From Nematostella vectensis (lineage: Eukaryota > Cnidaria > Anthozoa > Actiniaria > Edwardsiidae), in NCBI RefSeq assembly GCF_932526225.1, contig NC_064044.1, positions 3,188,092 through 3,250,091 on the forward strand: 62,000 nucleotides of DNA. The letters run 5' to 3'. Positions 27,158 through 37,517 of the stretch are shown here, piece after piece. The position numbers and the translations under genes are program-made. The first letter of the stretch is position 1; each line of letters opens with the position of its first letter. Below the pieces are notes generated by a model that saw only the letters and a program-made list of their open reading frames with translations, was not told where the DNA came from and made no database searches.

Positions 27158-27331
27158 CTAAACTAACTGAAGCGTGGGAACTTCCGGTATCACATCAGCG
27201 TACGAGGGCGGGTCCGCATCTGTGTGCAAAGGCGGGTCGTCAATATTAGCCTGTAGTGTCGTCTCTGGCTGTGCCATTGCAAGTGCTTCGCAGTATGACG
27301 GTGGGGGACCTAACAAGACTGCCGTTGAGTC
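27158..27331 (-). CDS. Orphan terminal exon with two PPSY motifs
   Basis: The minus-strand frame reads LLGPPPSYCEALAM and later DPPSYADVIPEV before TAG at 27158. Two PPxY motifs (WW-domain ligands for Nedd4-type E3 ligases) spaced like those in tails of alpha-arrestins and some membrane adaptors suggest a cytoplasmic C-terminal tail. The acceptor at 27332 (TCTGAG|GAC) follows a T-rich tract, but the open frame continues upstream to 27385, so the 5' limit is uncertain. No other exon of the gene is identified with confidence. The ORF at 30272-30607 on the same strand is a possible partner. Confidence 0.45.
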   Translation of the reverse strand, partial: DSTAVLLGPPPSYCEALAMAQPETTLQANIDDPPLHTDADPPSYADVIPEVPTLQLV

Positions 27332-27820
27332 CTCAGAAATGGTAGTGCCACGGAGGAAAAAAACGCAGTAGAGAATGTTATCTTATAACCTTATATTGTA
27401 TTTTAGTAAGTCGCCGACCTTCCTGTAGTTAATGGACAGCCAAAAGCATGATTTGTTTAGTTAAACGATTTATCTTGACAGAGTAACTTTAACCGTTCGG
27501 CTAAGGTTCCTCTGAAACGGTATAGTAGAGATGGTAAAACTGGAAAATGAACCCTTGAAACAGTGGAAAAGTGGGAGTGGCGCGTCCCTTTTTAAGTGAT
27601 ACTTGAGAATCGGGATTTGGCCACCAATTATCGTTTCATACTTCTTAACGAAGAAAGGAAAGTTAGGTCTGAGTTCGCACAGGGTTTACCCTAAGTAGGC
27701 TTCAGACCTAGCCGTCGGTAGAATTAGGTTTTAGTACATTTTAAGACTTTGACTGCAAAAATGCTCGGAATGCTGTCAATCATATTAATCATGTGTGTCA
27801 CTTGTCATGCGCACTAGCAG

Positions 27821-28139
27821 TGTAACAAGCTAGTGTGTGACATCGGTAGTCTTAGCAACATTGTAAACACTACGTAAGTCACGGTAGCCCAAGGGTAACA
27901 AACCGACACACCCATGGGGGGTAGTTCGTTTCTCGGACGCCCATTGGCTAAGCCCTTATCGGAACATGTCCAAAAAGCTTCCCATGGCTGTCAGTGTCGT
28001 ACTACCTAAATGATGCCGCCATAGGAGTATATAAAAGGGGTGCGTACTGAAGCCCCATTACACATGTGAGCAGAGCTTGTAACGAACGACATTAAATCCT
28101 GGTACCGTCCCCACTGCAGTCTGAAGTCGTTTCGTTACA
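27821..28139. mobile_element. Possible solo LTR
   Basis: The 319-bp segment begins TGTAACAAGC and ends GTTTCGTTACA (6-bp inverted ends). It holds a strong TATA box (TATATAAAAGGGG at about 28027) followed by a plausible leader. No clear target-site duplication is visible, which weakens the call. Confidence 0.35.
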
Positions 28140-28295
28140 GTAGGCATTTCAGTACTGCTTTGGATAATCCACCCTCGATGGTGCAAGGGTATCTGTGCTT
28201 GGAATCCTTGGAGGTGTGTTTATTGGAGGGGCCCATGTTGTGGAATCGTTTTCTTGGGATGTAGTGGCCCTCGTTTCAACGGGTCTGGATGGGGT

Positions 28296-28685
28296 TAAGC
28301 GACTAGCGACAAACGGCTTAAAAAAAACTGACCACCGACAAAACATGAAAAAAACTAGTGACTAGCGCCAAAACAAATATTTGCCGACTACCGACATTTT
28401 AATCCGGTACTTTTACTCTTTACTTCCATAGTCAATCTACTTAAATTCGGCCAAAATCTGCTCTATGTATTTCCTGTGGCATCAACTTTTCAGTCAATTA
28501 TTAATCCATAATTAATTTATTATCAATAAGTTATTAATTACTATTCAATCCTAAATAATGTTTAATCTTGTTAATACATGAAATCTGGTACAAAAGCGAC
28601 CTACTAGCTTAGATTCACCGACTACCGATAACTCTTAACGACTACCGACAAATTATGGAAATTTTAACTGACTAGCGACATGCAG
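28296..28685. repeat. Interspersed GACTA(C/G)CGACA motif
   Basis: The motif or a near match appears about seven times in one orientation, separated by AT-rich spacers of uneven length. Examples lie near 28300, 28330, 28354, 28385, 28618, 28640 and 28670. It is not a regular tandem array. The stretch has no supportable ORF. Confidence 0.5.
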
Positions 28686-29491
28686 ACCCTTCTTCTGGGA
28701 GCTAACCTTTATTGCCAGTATTCATAGAAGGCCTTGCACGTGGTTTTTATTATACAAGTTTGTGCTACTGCTCCTATGATAGATATGACAGATATTGTCG
28801 AAATAAAAGCTGTAACGAAAAAAGAGTGTAAATCCCACACATGATGGCCTCATGATGGCCAATGATGGCCTCTCGCGGGTTGTTGTTTTCGAAAATTCGG
28901 TCAAATTGAAATTGATTTGTGAGGCTCCGAAATAAGGGCTTTCAAGGGGGGTTTGGGCACAAATATGTGTCGCAAATTATATGATAAGTCGAAAGGCTCT
29001 GAATCATTAAACCGTGTAAACGTTAGGGGATTTGGGGGGGGGGGGGGGGGGGTTGAATGTGTCCTGAGTCCAAATTCCCCCTTCCCTCCCTAGGATTTCT
29101 GATGAATACTCCCATAAGGACGCGGGCGACATTGTATGCTTACGCCTCTCGTTGCTGCAGCCGAACTGGTAAGACAGAGAAGCGATCCTGCAGAAAAAAA
29201 TAAAATCGAAAACAAACCCATCATAACATTTTTTTTGTAATAAACGCTAAGCTATTACTATTTACTCATGTATCACAAGCACCCTGATTTTTATGGCATT
29301 TTCAAAAAAACATTAACTGTATTTGACGGGAATCTTAGATAAAAATCTTTTTGAAAATGATATTCAAAACAAGTAAAAAGTTAGTAAAAATAAGCGCGCT
29401 GGAGGTATAGATTAACACGAAAATAGTATTTTTAAGTTCATGTTTTTATCTACATCATCGTAAGTCCTACCCTGCTAGCAGAAGAGAGCAT

Positions 29492-29567
29492 TCTTCCAGT
29501 TTGTTTCTATCAGTTGAATTATCCGTGTCGCTTCTTTTTGCGTTCTCGATAGAAACAAACAGGAAGA
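29492..29567. repeat. 20-bp inverted repeat hairpin
   Basis: GTTTGTTTCTATC (29499-29511) and GATAGAAACAAAC (29548-29560) are perfect complements. They extend outward by six more pairs past one A/A mismatch, with a 36-nt loop between. Confidence 0.75.
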
Positions 29568-29689
29568 AACACCTGTTGGCATAGCGTGCTTAATGTCTGC
29601 ATTGTTTTTTTGCTGTTATCGACCATTTACATCAAAGGTACACGTCCCCAATTCCTAAATTCCCTGATTCCTAACCCTAATTCCCGTAA

Positions 29690-29955
29690 CTATTTGATAA
29701 ATTGATAAGTTGAATCGATTGATAGTAATTAGTATAATTTGCTTAATGATATGAATTGATATAAAAATTGATAATAATTGATAATCAAAATTGTGAGTAT
29801 AATTGATAAAAATTGATGGAAATTGAAAATCAACATTCTAATTGAAAGAAACTGGGGAAAATTTTTTGTTAGTACAAATTGTTATCAATTGCTGATAACC
29901 AAATCATTCTCATCAATTTTATTAATTGGCTTTTGATTACCAATTTTTATCAGTC
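29690..29955. repeat. AT-rich AATTGATAA simple-repeat/fold-back tract
   Basis: Many imperfect AATTGATA(A) units are followed by the reverse orientation (TTATCAATTG, TTTTTATCA), so the tract can fold on itself. No gene is seen. Confidence 0.55.
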
Positions 29956-30271
29956 AGTTATGTGGGGCTTATTAGAGGTGAGAATATATGATCAACATTA
30001 TGTTTTGCTTTTTCCGCTTTAAAGCACTCATGTGCTTCGTTAACGTTATTACAATGCCTCATAATTGTGGAAATTTCTAAAGGACATAGCAACAGAATTC
30101 TCGGAAACTGACAACCTGTTTCCAGTGTGCTATCTGTTAGAAATCGCTGCAATGACACTCAGTGCTGCCTATTTTAGGGGTAAGAATTGCTGTTGGCCAC
30201 ACCCAAAGGGTGGCGATCACCCCCGTATGTTTTTATGTGAGTCCCCCTTCCTCAACCCCCAGGAGATAACA

Positions 30272-30607
30272 TCATTTGCGTGATAAAGGAGAATGCTTTG
30301 ACCGCAATTTGGGAAGAAAATTACATTCATGACAATGGTACTGTTCTTGGTTTCGCATCCTCGGGGACCCGAGGATGTTGGTTTCGATATATTCCGAAGA
30401 CAAACGGTGGTTAGATGTGGTTACACATTTCAACACAAGACTGTACAGAAAGAAGACGCCGTGACTCCATATAATGGGACTACAGAAGGAAGTGCCGCCC
30501 AGGAGTCCAAGGACAAGAAAGGCGCGGCTGACAGTCTTTAAAGAAGGCCTATCACGCCGCCATTTTATGCCCCGCACAATACCGCGTGACTCAGAATCCA
30601 TTTTCAT
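30272..30607 (-). CDS. Hypothetical 111-aa ORF with hydrophobic segment
   Basis: It begins MKMDSESRG, with basic residues, then a hydrophobic stretch AFLVLGLLGGTSF and a second one near GVFFLYSLVL, compatible with a small membrane protein or its first exon. No family was recognised. An overlapping plus-strand ORF of similar size makes this uncertain. Confidence 0.22.
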   Translation of the reverse strand: MKMDSESRGIVRGIKWRRDRPSLKTVSRAFLVLGLLGGTSFCSPIIWSHGVFFLYSLVLKCVTTSNHRLSSEYIETNILGSPRMRNQEQYHCHECNFLPKLRSKHSPLSRK

Positions 30608-31145
30608 CCTCTAATTCAAGCAAGTAATTGAGAGACTTTCAAACTAATGTGATTAATAAAGTAGCAGACTTCATAGTTATTTTGAAATATTATTGCAAAG
30701 GAACTGCTGTATTTTCAATTGTAAATAATAACAAAGGAGTGGTTGATCGCCATTCTTTTTACAGTTTAAAAACTGTAAGCAGGGGCATTTTCCGATCATT
30801 AGCAAAAATTGAACAGACCACCCTGTCGTATTTATTCTTCCGTAACTTTATTTACAAAACGCCGCGTGGGCGATCTTTTGTTCTATGGCGTTGAGCAGAA
30901 AAGACAAAAGAAAAAGTTACTCTAAAACAACCCAATTTATTATTCAACTCTTACTGGAAACTCTTTTTTCCTGTTATCTTAAAATCATAGAATTATTCTC
31001 AATACAATTTTTTTTCATGATTACTTTTCGGGGAAATGCATTTATTTAGAGTCAAAACATCCTTATATAAAAGCGATGAATGGACAAAAGTAATCTTTAA
31101 TTAAGTTTATAATTTATCAACTAAATTTTATCAACAGGAGTTTAT

Positions 31146-31485
31146 ATTAAAAATATTCTATTGTATTATGAAAAAAATGATATGCTTGCCTTTCGGCATA
31201 CCACGTTTAATTTTAACTTTTTTTTTGTTTGTTTGTTATTGTATTATCATTCGGCGGATATGACTACGGCAACCATCGAGTCTGAGCATTTGAGCAGGTG
31301 AGTTTACAACCGACGCTGGGATATGTTTCTTTAGAAATCTTTAAAATCTTTATATTTAAATTATAAAATTGCATATAGCTTGGCAAACCCCAGGCTTTGG
31401 GTTCTTTCTTCATTGAAAATATTCTATTGTTTTATGAAAAAAATGATATGCTTGCCTTTCGGTATACCACGTTTAATTTTAGCTT
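31146..31485. repeat. ~75-bp direct repeat pair
   Basis: A block ending CTTTCGGCATACCACGTTTA at about 31146-31215 recurs nearly unchanged (CGGTATACC) at 31413-31482. A third degraded trace lies near 31597-31630. The intervening 31260-31300 has an ATG-initiated frame running into GTGAGT, too short to call. Confidence 0.75.
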
Positions 31486-31988
31486 CACATGTCTGTTTGA
31501 CGTGTTGAAATCCAATTCGCTGTTTTTTCATGACAAATTTTTCAGACATACTTCACGGTCTACGGATTGGCAACGTTGAAGGCCTGACGTGCTTTCATTG
31601 AAAATGTTCTTTTATGAAAAAGATGACATACGGAAGGCCAATGTTGAAATGAATACCGCTTGTGGTACATAACAACGATAAGAATGCGAATGTTTTTTTC
31701 TAAAAGAAGTCTTTAAAGGAAGAAAACAGCGCATTCATTTAACTTACACGTCAAAAAGACGACAAAAAGATGTAAAATTAATTAAAAGTGGTATGCCGTA
31801 AGACAAGCTTGTCATTTAGCACCTATCAAATCTGCGCATGTGATTGGCTGTTTCTAGGGCGGCCATGAAAACCTGAGCAAACATCAAGCGCGCAAAGAGT
31901 GTTCGTAGAGTCATATTCAAATCTACACGGTTAGTCGGCGCAAGGAGGCGACGAAACAAGAGGCTGTTTCGACAGTCTTCCCGATGAG

Positions 31989-32013
31989 ATGGATTTTTGC
32001 CAAGATTTTGAAG
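31989..32013 (+). CDS. Possible first coding exon (MDFCQDFE)
   Basis: The ATG at 31989 opens eight codons and ends at GAAG|GTACTA. Its phase (1 nt over) joins in frame to the exon at 33604-33675. The region upstream is ordinary non-coding DNA. The gene is not recognised. Confidence 0.35.
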
Positions 32014-33017
32014 GTACTATTCTATCAATTGGGGTTTTCACCCAGCCTGCTCTTAAATTCTTTGCTGCTTCATATTTTGTATTTTGCTAATCTGTAAACA
32101 GTCCGTCCGTACACGTGTCCTTCTATTCATGATCAAAGCCCAGTATAATTCGCTCCTAATTTCTCATTTGGAGGTTTCTCTATAAAGTCATATCATACCT
32201 TTCATATACCATTTCATTAATACTTTTATGTTTTTAAACCTTACACTTACTAACAAGCCATTTCGAGAATAGATCATGATCATATTAGATCAGTCTTTCT
32301 AGCCATTTTCATCGGCTAAACCACCGCTTGCAATATTTTTTATTTTCGTTATATTTTAATCATCAAAATAATACGATTCAGTCTTTCAGTTTAACTGTTT
32401 TTAACTTTAACTTTAAAAGTGATGTTCTTGTAGGAAAAGTAGAGAACAAAAAAGATCGCCTTTCTCAAGGAGGGGCTAAGGAAATTATGCAAATGGCGCT
32501 CAAATTTCCCTTGAAATTTCAAATTACATTGTGCGGCCGCTCTTGTATAAATGAACTCGAATGTTCGGGACGATAGCATCAACGCGGACCAGCCACCCCA
32601 AAATAAATGAAGAATGATATACCAAAGCAATACTATATACAAATACGTCGCTCTTCAAATTGATTGAAATGCTTAAGGGGTAGAAAGCTAGAATGGAAGG
32701 TTTTATGTCTTAACAAAAGATGAGTGTCTCTACCCGTGAAAGAAACTTTTTTCCTCTCTTGGTCCCAGACTCTGTGACCGTTTGGTGTATGAAAATACTT
32801 CTTCACCTGGTCGCACGGAACAGGACTTGAATTATTGACTTCTTTTCTTGTTTGCGGCAGACATTTACAGGTTTGTGTGGATACGATTCTATTCACTATG
32901 TGGAAAAAATATTGCCTCAGTTAAACTTCATCGGCAAAAAAACTGCAGGGCGACTTCGACTCGAACGAAGTGCTTCAAACCACAGCTCAGATCCATGTGG
33001 GATCTAGAGCTGCGACC

Positions 33018-33075
33018 GGCTATGCCATGCTGACGAGTCCTAATAAGGACGAAACAGCTGTCCATGTTTGCCGAA
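33018..33075 (+). ncRNA. Type I hammerhead ribozyme, copy 1
   Basis: Core CTGACGA (33030-33036), stem II GTCC-TAATAA-GGAC, GAAA (33051-33054) and a very short stem III (AC/GU with palindromic AGCU loop). The GUC cleavage triplet ends at 33062, and stem I CATG/CATG has an outer GGC/GCC pair. Compared with copy 2, one stem I base pair is lost (CATGT instead of CATGG). Confidence 0.85.
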
Positions 33076-33371
33076 CTGCACGGGTAATAGACTGTGCTAG
33101 CGTCCCGTCTTGGCCCGACTGGTGCCAATGTGTGTATGCTAGTGTGCTTCTAAAGTTCACATTTATGTATACATACTCGCAAGGATAGTTTGGCTATCCA
33201 ACGGAGTTTTAGACTAGCAAAGGTCGCATGCGTGATCCGCACAATTGGCATCACGCTAGCCCGGTTGCAGCTCTAGATCCCACATGGATCTGAGCTGTGG
33301 TTTGAAGCACTTCGTTCGAGTCGAAGTCGCCCTGCAGTTTTTTTGCTGATGAAGTTTAACTGAGGCAAACC

Positions 33372-33429
33372 GGCTATGCCATGCTGACGAGTCCTAATGA
33401 GGACGAAACAGCTGTCCATGGTTGCCGAA
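33372..33429 (+). ncRNA. Type I hammerhead ribozyme, copy 2
   Basis: Same architecture as copy 1: core CTGACGA (33384-33390), stem II GTCC/GGAC with loop TAATGA, GAAA, short stem III, and cleavage expected after C33416. Stem I is intact (CCATG/CATGG). The short stem III, typical of animal hammerheads, suggests activity as a dimer. Confidence 0.88.
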
Positions 33430-33603
33430 CTGCACGGGTAATAGACTGTGCTAGCGTCCCGTCTTGGCCCGACTGGTGCCAATGTGTGTATGCTAGTGTG
33501 CTTCTAAAGTTCAATTCATAAAGCCCTTTTTACTGAAAGTTCATAGAATTTAACAGATGTGTTGGTCTAAATGTTTTTTTTTTGTTACTTTATGCTCCAA
33601 TAG

Positions 33604-33675
33604 TTGGCCGTGAAGAGCAACTAAAACTGGCGATGAAGACGAAGCCCCGATGCAGTCAAGACAAAGGCTCTGATT
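33604..33675 (+). CDS. Possible second exon of an unrecognised gene
   Basis: A T-rich tract and CCAATAG acceptor (33603) precede the frame GREEQLKLAMKTKPRCSQDK, which ends at T|GTAAGT (33675). The phase agrees with the exon at 31989-32013 and would leave 1 nt over. Later exons were not found. The retrozyme-like element lies in the intron between the two. Confidence 0.4.
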
Positions 33676-34223
33676 GTAAGTAAATCATGCACTTTCATTT
33701 GTTTTAGGGTTTTGAGCAAATAATATTTCACTTTTTCCATATTTCTATTAGAAAAAGTTCCCAATTAATGTTACTGGATATGTTGATTTTTTTAGCTATG
33801 GTAATGTAAGTTACTATGTCATGGTTTCTTTGTTATGTAATTTTCGAGATTTAAACTTCTAGTTATAACAATATTTCTTGCAACTTTTTTGAACAATGTA
33901 TTATCAATGTGGCATCTCTGGACTTCCATTTTTACATGTATATGAGAGCGTTTTTGGTAAAAAGTGGGATTAACTTTAGAATACTGGGACTTTCTGCCAT
34001 GTTTTAAAAATGTTTTGGGTTTCACATATTATCCACACTTTTGACATATACAGTACAATCAAATCATCAATTTCAAAAAGGGATGAACAAACCTATTTTA
34101 AGCATACTTTAGATACATTATTAGTAAAAAAAAAACAATAATTGAATATATATTGTAAAATGAAATTATTACAGATAGAAAAAATATATAAACCTATTTT
34201 ACAGTGTTGATAAAGAGACTATT

Positions 34224-34232
34224 AGTTTATAA
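34224..34232. repeat. LINE target-site duplication, left copy (AGTTTATAA)
   Basis: AGTTTATAA here is repeated exactly at 35408-35416, bracketing the LINE. Confidence 0.8.
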
Positions 34233-35407
34233 AAGCCTTTGACACTGTATCGAGAGAGGCACTCTGGCAGGTCCTGGTCAAATTTGGCTGTCCACCCAAG
34301 TTTGTCAATGTTATACGATCCCTCCATAGCGGTATGAAAGCTTCTGTATCCCAAGGCGGAAACGACTCGAAGCAATTCGATGTCTCCAATGGAGTAAAGC
34401 AAGGGTGCGTCCTGGCGCCAACGCTCTTTTCTCTATACCTGTCGGCCATGTTGGAGATAGCCTTCAAGGACTGTGTTGATGGGGTGTCAATCCAAACAAG
34501 GCATAACGCCGACCTATTCAATGTTGCTCACTTCAAAGCGAAAAGGAAAACATGCCAGGTCATAGTACGAGAAATGCTGTATGCGGACGACAGCGCATTG
34601 GTGGCACATGATGTGGAAAGTATGCAGAGATTAGTAGACAGATTCTCCTCAGCTGCAGAACAATTCAGCCTGAAAATCAACATCAAAAAGACAGAGTGCT
34701 TATTTCAACCAGTGAAGCGTCAGACATTGACTCAATTCCCTGGCGAAATCCATGTAAGAAATGAGACCCTGGTCCAGACCAAAGACTTTGTGTACTTGGG
34801 AAGTACCATCTCTGACAATGCACGAATAGATAATGAGATCACCTTCAGAAAGGGGAAGGCCAGCGCAGCATATGCTAAGCTGAGAGAGCGGCTGTGGGAC
34901 AACCATCACGTATCGCTCAAGGTTAAAGGCAAGGTCTATCGAGCAGTTGTCTTATCTGCCCTAGTATACGGTGCAGAAACATGGACTGTATATCGCAGCC
35001 AGGTGAAAAATTTACATGCATATATGATGCGACACCTGAGAGAAATAATGAAAATTACTTGGATGGATAAAGTCACAAACAAAGAGATATACAAGACGAC
35101 CGGATTACGGTCAATGGCTGACACACTCATTGAGAAAAATCTCAGATGGACTGGGCATGTTCACCGCATGGACACTGACAGATTGCCTAGGCAGCTGCTC
35201 TACTCTCAGCTCACGACAGGGACCAGGAATCAGGGTCGGCCTAGACTCAGGTTCAAAGATGTGGTAAAGAGGAACCTGAAGTGGAGGGATATAAGCTCAA
35301 ACTCTTGGCAAACCACTGCTCGGGATCGTCCAGCATGGAGAGTTAAGATCAAAGGACCAACACAATAGAACAGTCATCGTCGCCTTGACGGACTGCCAAT
35401 GATGATG
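34233..35407 (+). mobile_element. 5'-truncated LINE (non-LTR retrotransposon), reverse transcriptase C-terminal part
   Basis: An open frame runs from about 34235 (KAFDTVSREALWQVL, no own ATG) to the stop at 35366. It contains the NGVKQGCVLAPTLFSLYL block, the catalytic YADD (MLYADDSALVAH), LKINIKKTE and the thumb. The C-terminal tail RWTGHVHRM..DRLPRQLLY is a widespread LINE signature. The element lacks the endonuclease and N-terminal half of RT. It ends in a GATGATGA microsatellite tail. A 9-bp target-site duplication brackets it, so it is a genuine truncated insertion with no internal stop after insertion. It sits in AT-rich repeat DNA related to 35.4-35.9 kb. Confidence 0.92.
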
Positions 35408-35519
35408 AGTTTATAACAAAAGAACAAATACAAATATTGTTGTTTTCAATTCTTGTTCAAGCTGGTAGTCTTGGCTGCTTCTTCTTGTGTAATATCTACT
35501 TATTAGTTTACAATAAAAT

Positions 35520-35770
35520 CATAAGATAAGGAAATACAAAGTTATTATAAATTAGAAAAAATAATACTTATATTTTACAATGACAGAAATATACAAACTT
35601 ATTATTAATTAAAAAAATGATACTTATATTTTACAATAACAGAAATATACAGACTTATTATTAATTAAAAAATAACACTTATATTTTACAATAACATTTA
35701 ACAGTAGTAGAAATATACCAACTTATTATTAATTAAAAAATAATAATATGAGAAATATATAAGCCAATTT
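35520..35770. repeat. AT-rich tandem repeat (~60-70-bp units)
   Basis: Three to four imperfect units each contain GAAATATAC.AACTTATTATT, AATTAAAAAAT and ACTTATATTTTACAATA. Related sequence lies left of the LINE (34140-34222), so the LINE landed inside this repeat. Confidence 0.75.
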
Positions 35771-36143
35771 TACGGTATGAAATTAGATTCAAAGTATACT
35801 ACTAGCTTGCATAAAAATCACAATTACAAAGAAAAAATATACAAATATTATGCAAAAATTATTTTCAATTCTTGTTCAATCAGCCTTTTCTCTTTGCTTG
35901 GGTCTTTAAATGGGCTTTCGTCAGTTGCCTTGTCAACATTGAATAAAACTCTTCAGTATTGCAAATATCTAAACTTACATTTCTGGTAACAACAATTTGT
36001 TCTAACCCTTTGATAAGGAGGAGTTGATAATTTTTTCGAGTACTATAACCTAACCCTGTGTGTCTTCCCTTTTAATCTAACAAGGGATTTCTTTTCTCCT
36101 TTCTAGATCACATGAGTAGTGTGGGTGTTGATATGTGCGAGTG

Positions 36144-36332
36144 TTAATGGGTTTGTTTGAGTGTGTAAAAGTGTGTATGAAGGCTATCGGTGCAGAAACA
36201 ATGTATTGTGGTGCAGAGCCGTTGTCTATGGTGACTTGTGCGGAGGTGTGTGTTCCAACCTATTGCATGGACACGCACCAAGCAGAAGGGAAGTTTGATT
36301 TTTGTTTTGTCGTCTTGGGTGACGCATATCAT
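36144..36332 (-). pseudogene. Degraded RING-finger-like fragment
   Basis: The minus-strand frame has CVTQDDKTKIKLPFCLVRVH then HHRQRLC and CFC. It aligns by eye with the RING-like fragment at 39570-39790 but has lost several Cys/His ligands. It lies beside a shared terminal block (GAGTAGTGTGGGTGTTGATA near 36113). It is probably a remnant of the same element family as the RING fragments to its right. Confidence 0.4.
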
Positions 36333-36404
36333 ATATTCGCCGTTGAGGTATTCTTGCCAGCGTTAAACATCCCTATGTTTTTTTGGAGGAAGACTTTCGT
36401 TTAG

Positions 36405-37110
36405 ACATCTGTGAATTTTAGTGAAATCGTTAACATAAAAAAATGGGGGAAGAGAGGTGGGAATGGGTAATAAAAGTTTGAGTCAGTAATTTCCAATAAT
36501 TCATAAAATGGTCATGAGTATCCCAACCAAGTAATAACTTTGACCTGAGAATTGTGGAGGTTGCGAAATTCCCGAGGTTATCCTAGGTTGTTGCCCATCT
36601 TTTAGTGTTTCCAGCACCATGTTTTGATGTGTTGTCATAGATACTTGGTCTGATTTTTCAATACTTACAAGTGGTTCCACTAACGCTTTGAGAATTTCAG
36701 TAATTCGTTTTCCGGCATTTTGGTTGTAGTTTTTGATTTACAATTGAAACAGGTCCTAGTGTCGCCTTCTGTCCCATGACAGTTTGAGGAATTAGATAAA
36801 TTGAAGCAAAAAATATGGAAAAATTAGCTGTTATAGGGTAGAATAAAATCTGACCGCCCTAAGAGTTTTAAAAGAGGGTTAATGAAGAAATTAGTGTTAG
36901 AGGTGTGGAGGGGAATCTAACTCAAATGGGGCCTGCGGAAGGTTAAAAGAAAGTCACCATATAATTACTTACAACGGTTTATTTCTTCGTGGATGTGGCA
37001 ATGACTCTCTCTCTGCCAAGAGGTTTACCAGCTGGTCTTATTTACAGTATAAGAGCTTCTAATTGTTTATAAATAATTAATTTATATATATCCTTACAAC
37101 AAAGGACCAC
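36405..37110. other. Non-coding, no feature supported
   Basis: Mixed sequence without coding potential, probably old element debris. Confidence 0.3.
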
Positions 37111-37328
37111 TTATGTTAATTCAATAACAACCTTCAGTAGATCAAGAATCAGTGCATAAAGGGACATTATGTCGATGCAAGCATGTAAACTGGGAAAAGA
37201 GTCATGATGGTCATGCACAGATTTGTTATGGAAATTCCTGGTTAAGTGCTTCAAGTTTGCACTTAGTAAACAGTTTCGTATTTTATGCTTCTCCACTGCG
37301 CATGTCCAGAATACGACAGATGGTCATA

Positions 37329-37517
37329 TCAGCACAGGCAATGGGGACACGTGGGTTGGAGTCCATGAAAACGTTGGACCTTGTAACATTTCTCTAAGCA
37401 CTTGTGATGGGCTACCTGTTTGCAGCACGACGTAAGCTTAACAAGCCCATGCTCATCCTCTTTGCTGCAAATGAAACATTCCGCACCTGCCACACATCCA
37501 GTGCCCATATGGGACAC
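37329..37517 (-). pseudogene. RING-finger fragment
   Basis: The frame reads AECFICSKEDEHGLVKLTSC, then CKQVAHHKCLEKC and TCPHC. That is a CxxC..CC.{4}HxxCL..CPxC arrangement with all RING ligands present. It has no good ATG of its own. It overlaps, in another frame, a CxxC..CxxC zinc-ribbon-like reading shared with 56.5 kb. A RING would normally act as a ubiquitin E3 ligase module. It lies immediately 3' of the DNA polymerase B fragment on the same strand. Confidence 0.6.

Larger units (their letters stand above)
32905..33513 (+). mobile_element. Retrozyme-like element with two hammerhead ribozymes
   Basis: Two direct copies of a ~144-bp block (33015-33158 and 33369-33512) each start with a hammerhead ribozyme and continue through CGTCCCGTCTTGGCCCGACT. 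Between them lie 105 nt of unique sequence and a ~105-nt arm (33263-33367) whose reverse complement precedes copy 1 (32905-33014). Small non-coding retroelements with tandem type I hammerheads (retrozymes) are known from plants and several animals including cnidarians. No protein is encoded. Self-cleavage at the two sites would release a 354-nt RNA (33063-33416). Confidence 0.75.

Noticed and set aside
27821-28139. Firm call of a solo LTR
   Set aside because: TATA box and TGTAAC/GTTACA ends fit, but the flanks do not form a target-site duplication, so it is kept only as a possibility.
30065-30178. Possible plus-strand exon ending at GGG|GTAAGA
   Set aside because: Acceptor is poor, no partner exon was found, and the protein is not recognisable.
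35870-35945. Minus-strand frame resembling an exon (DESPFKDPSKEKRLIEQEL)
   Set aside because: Open for only about 30 codons with unclear splice sites, and it partly repeats sequence at 35.44 kb; insufficient support.
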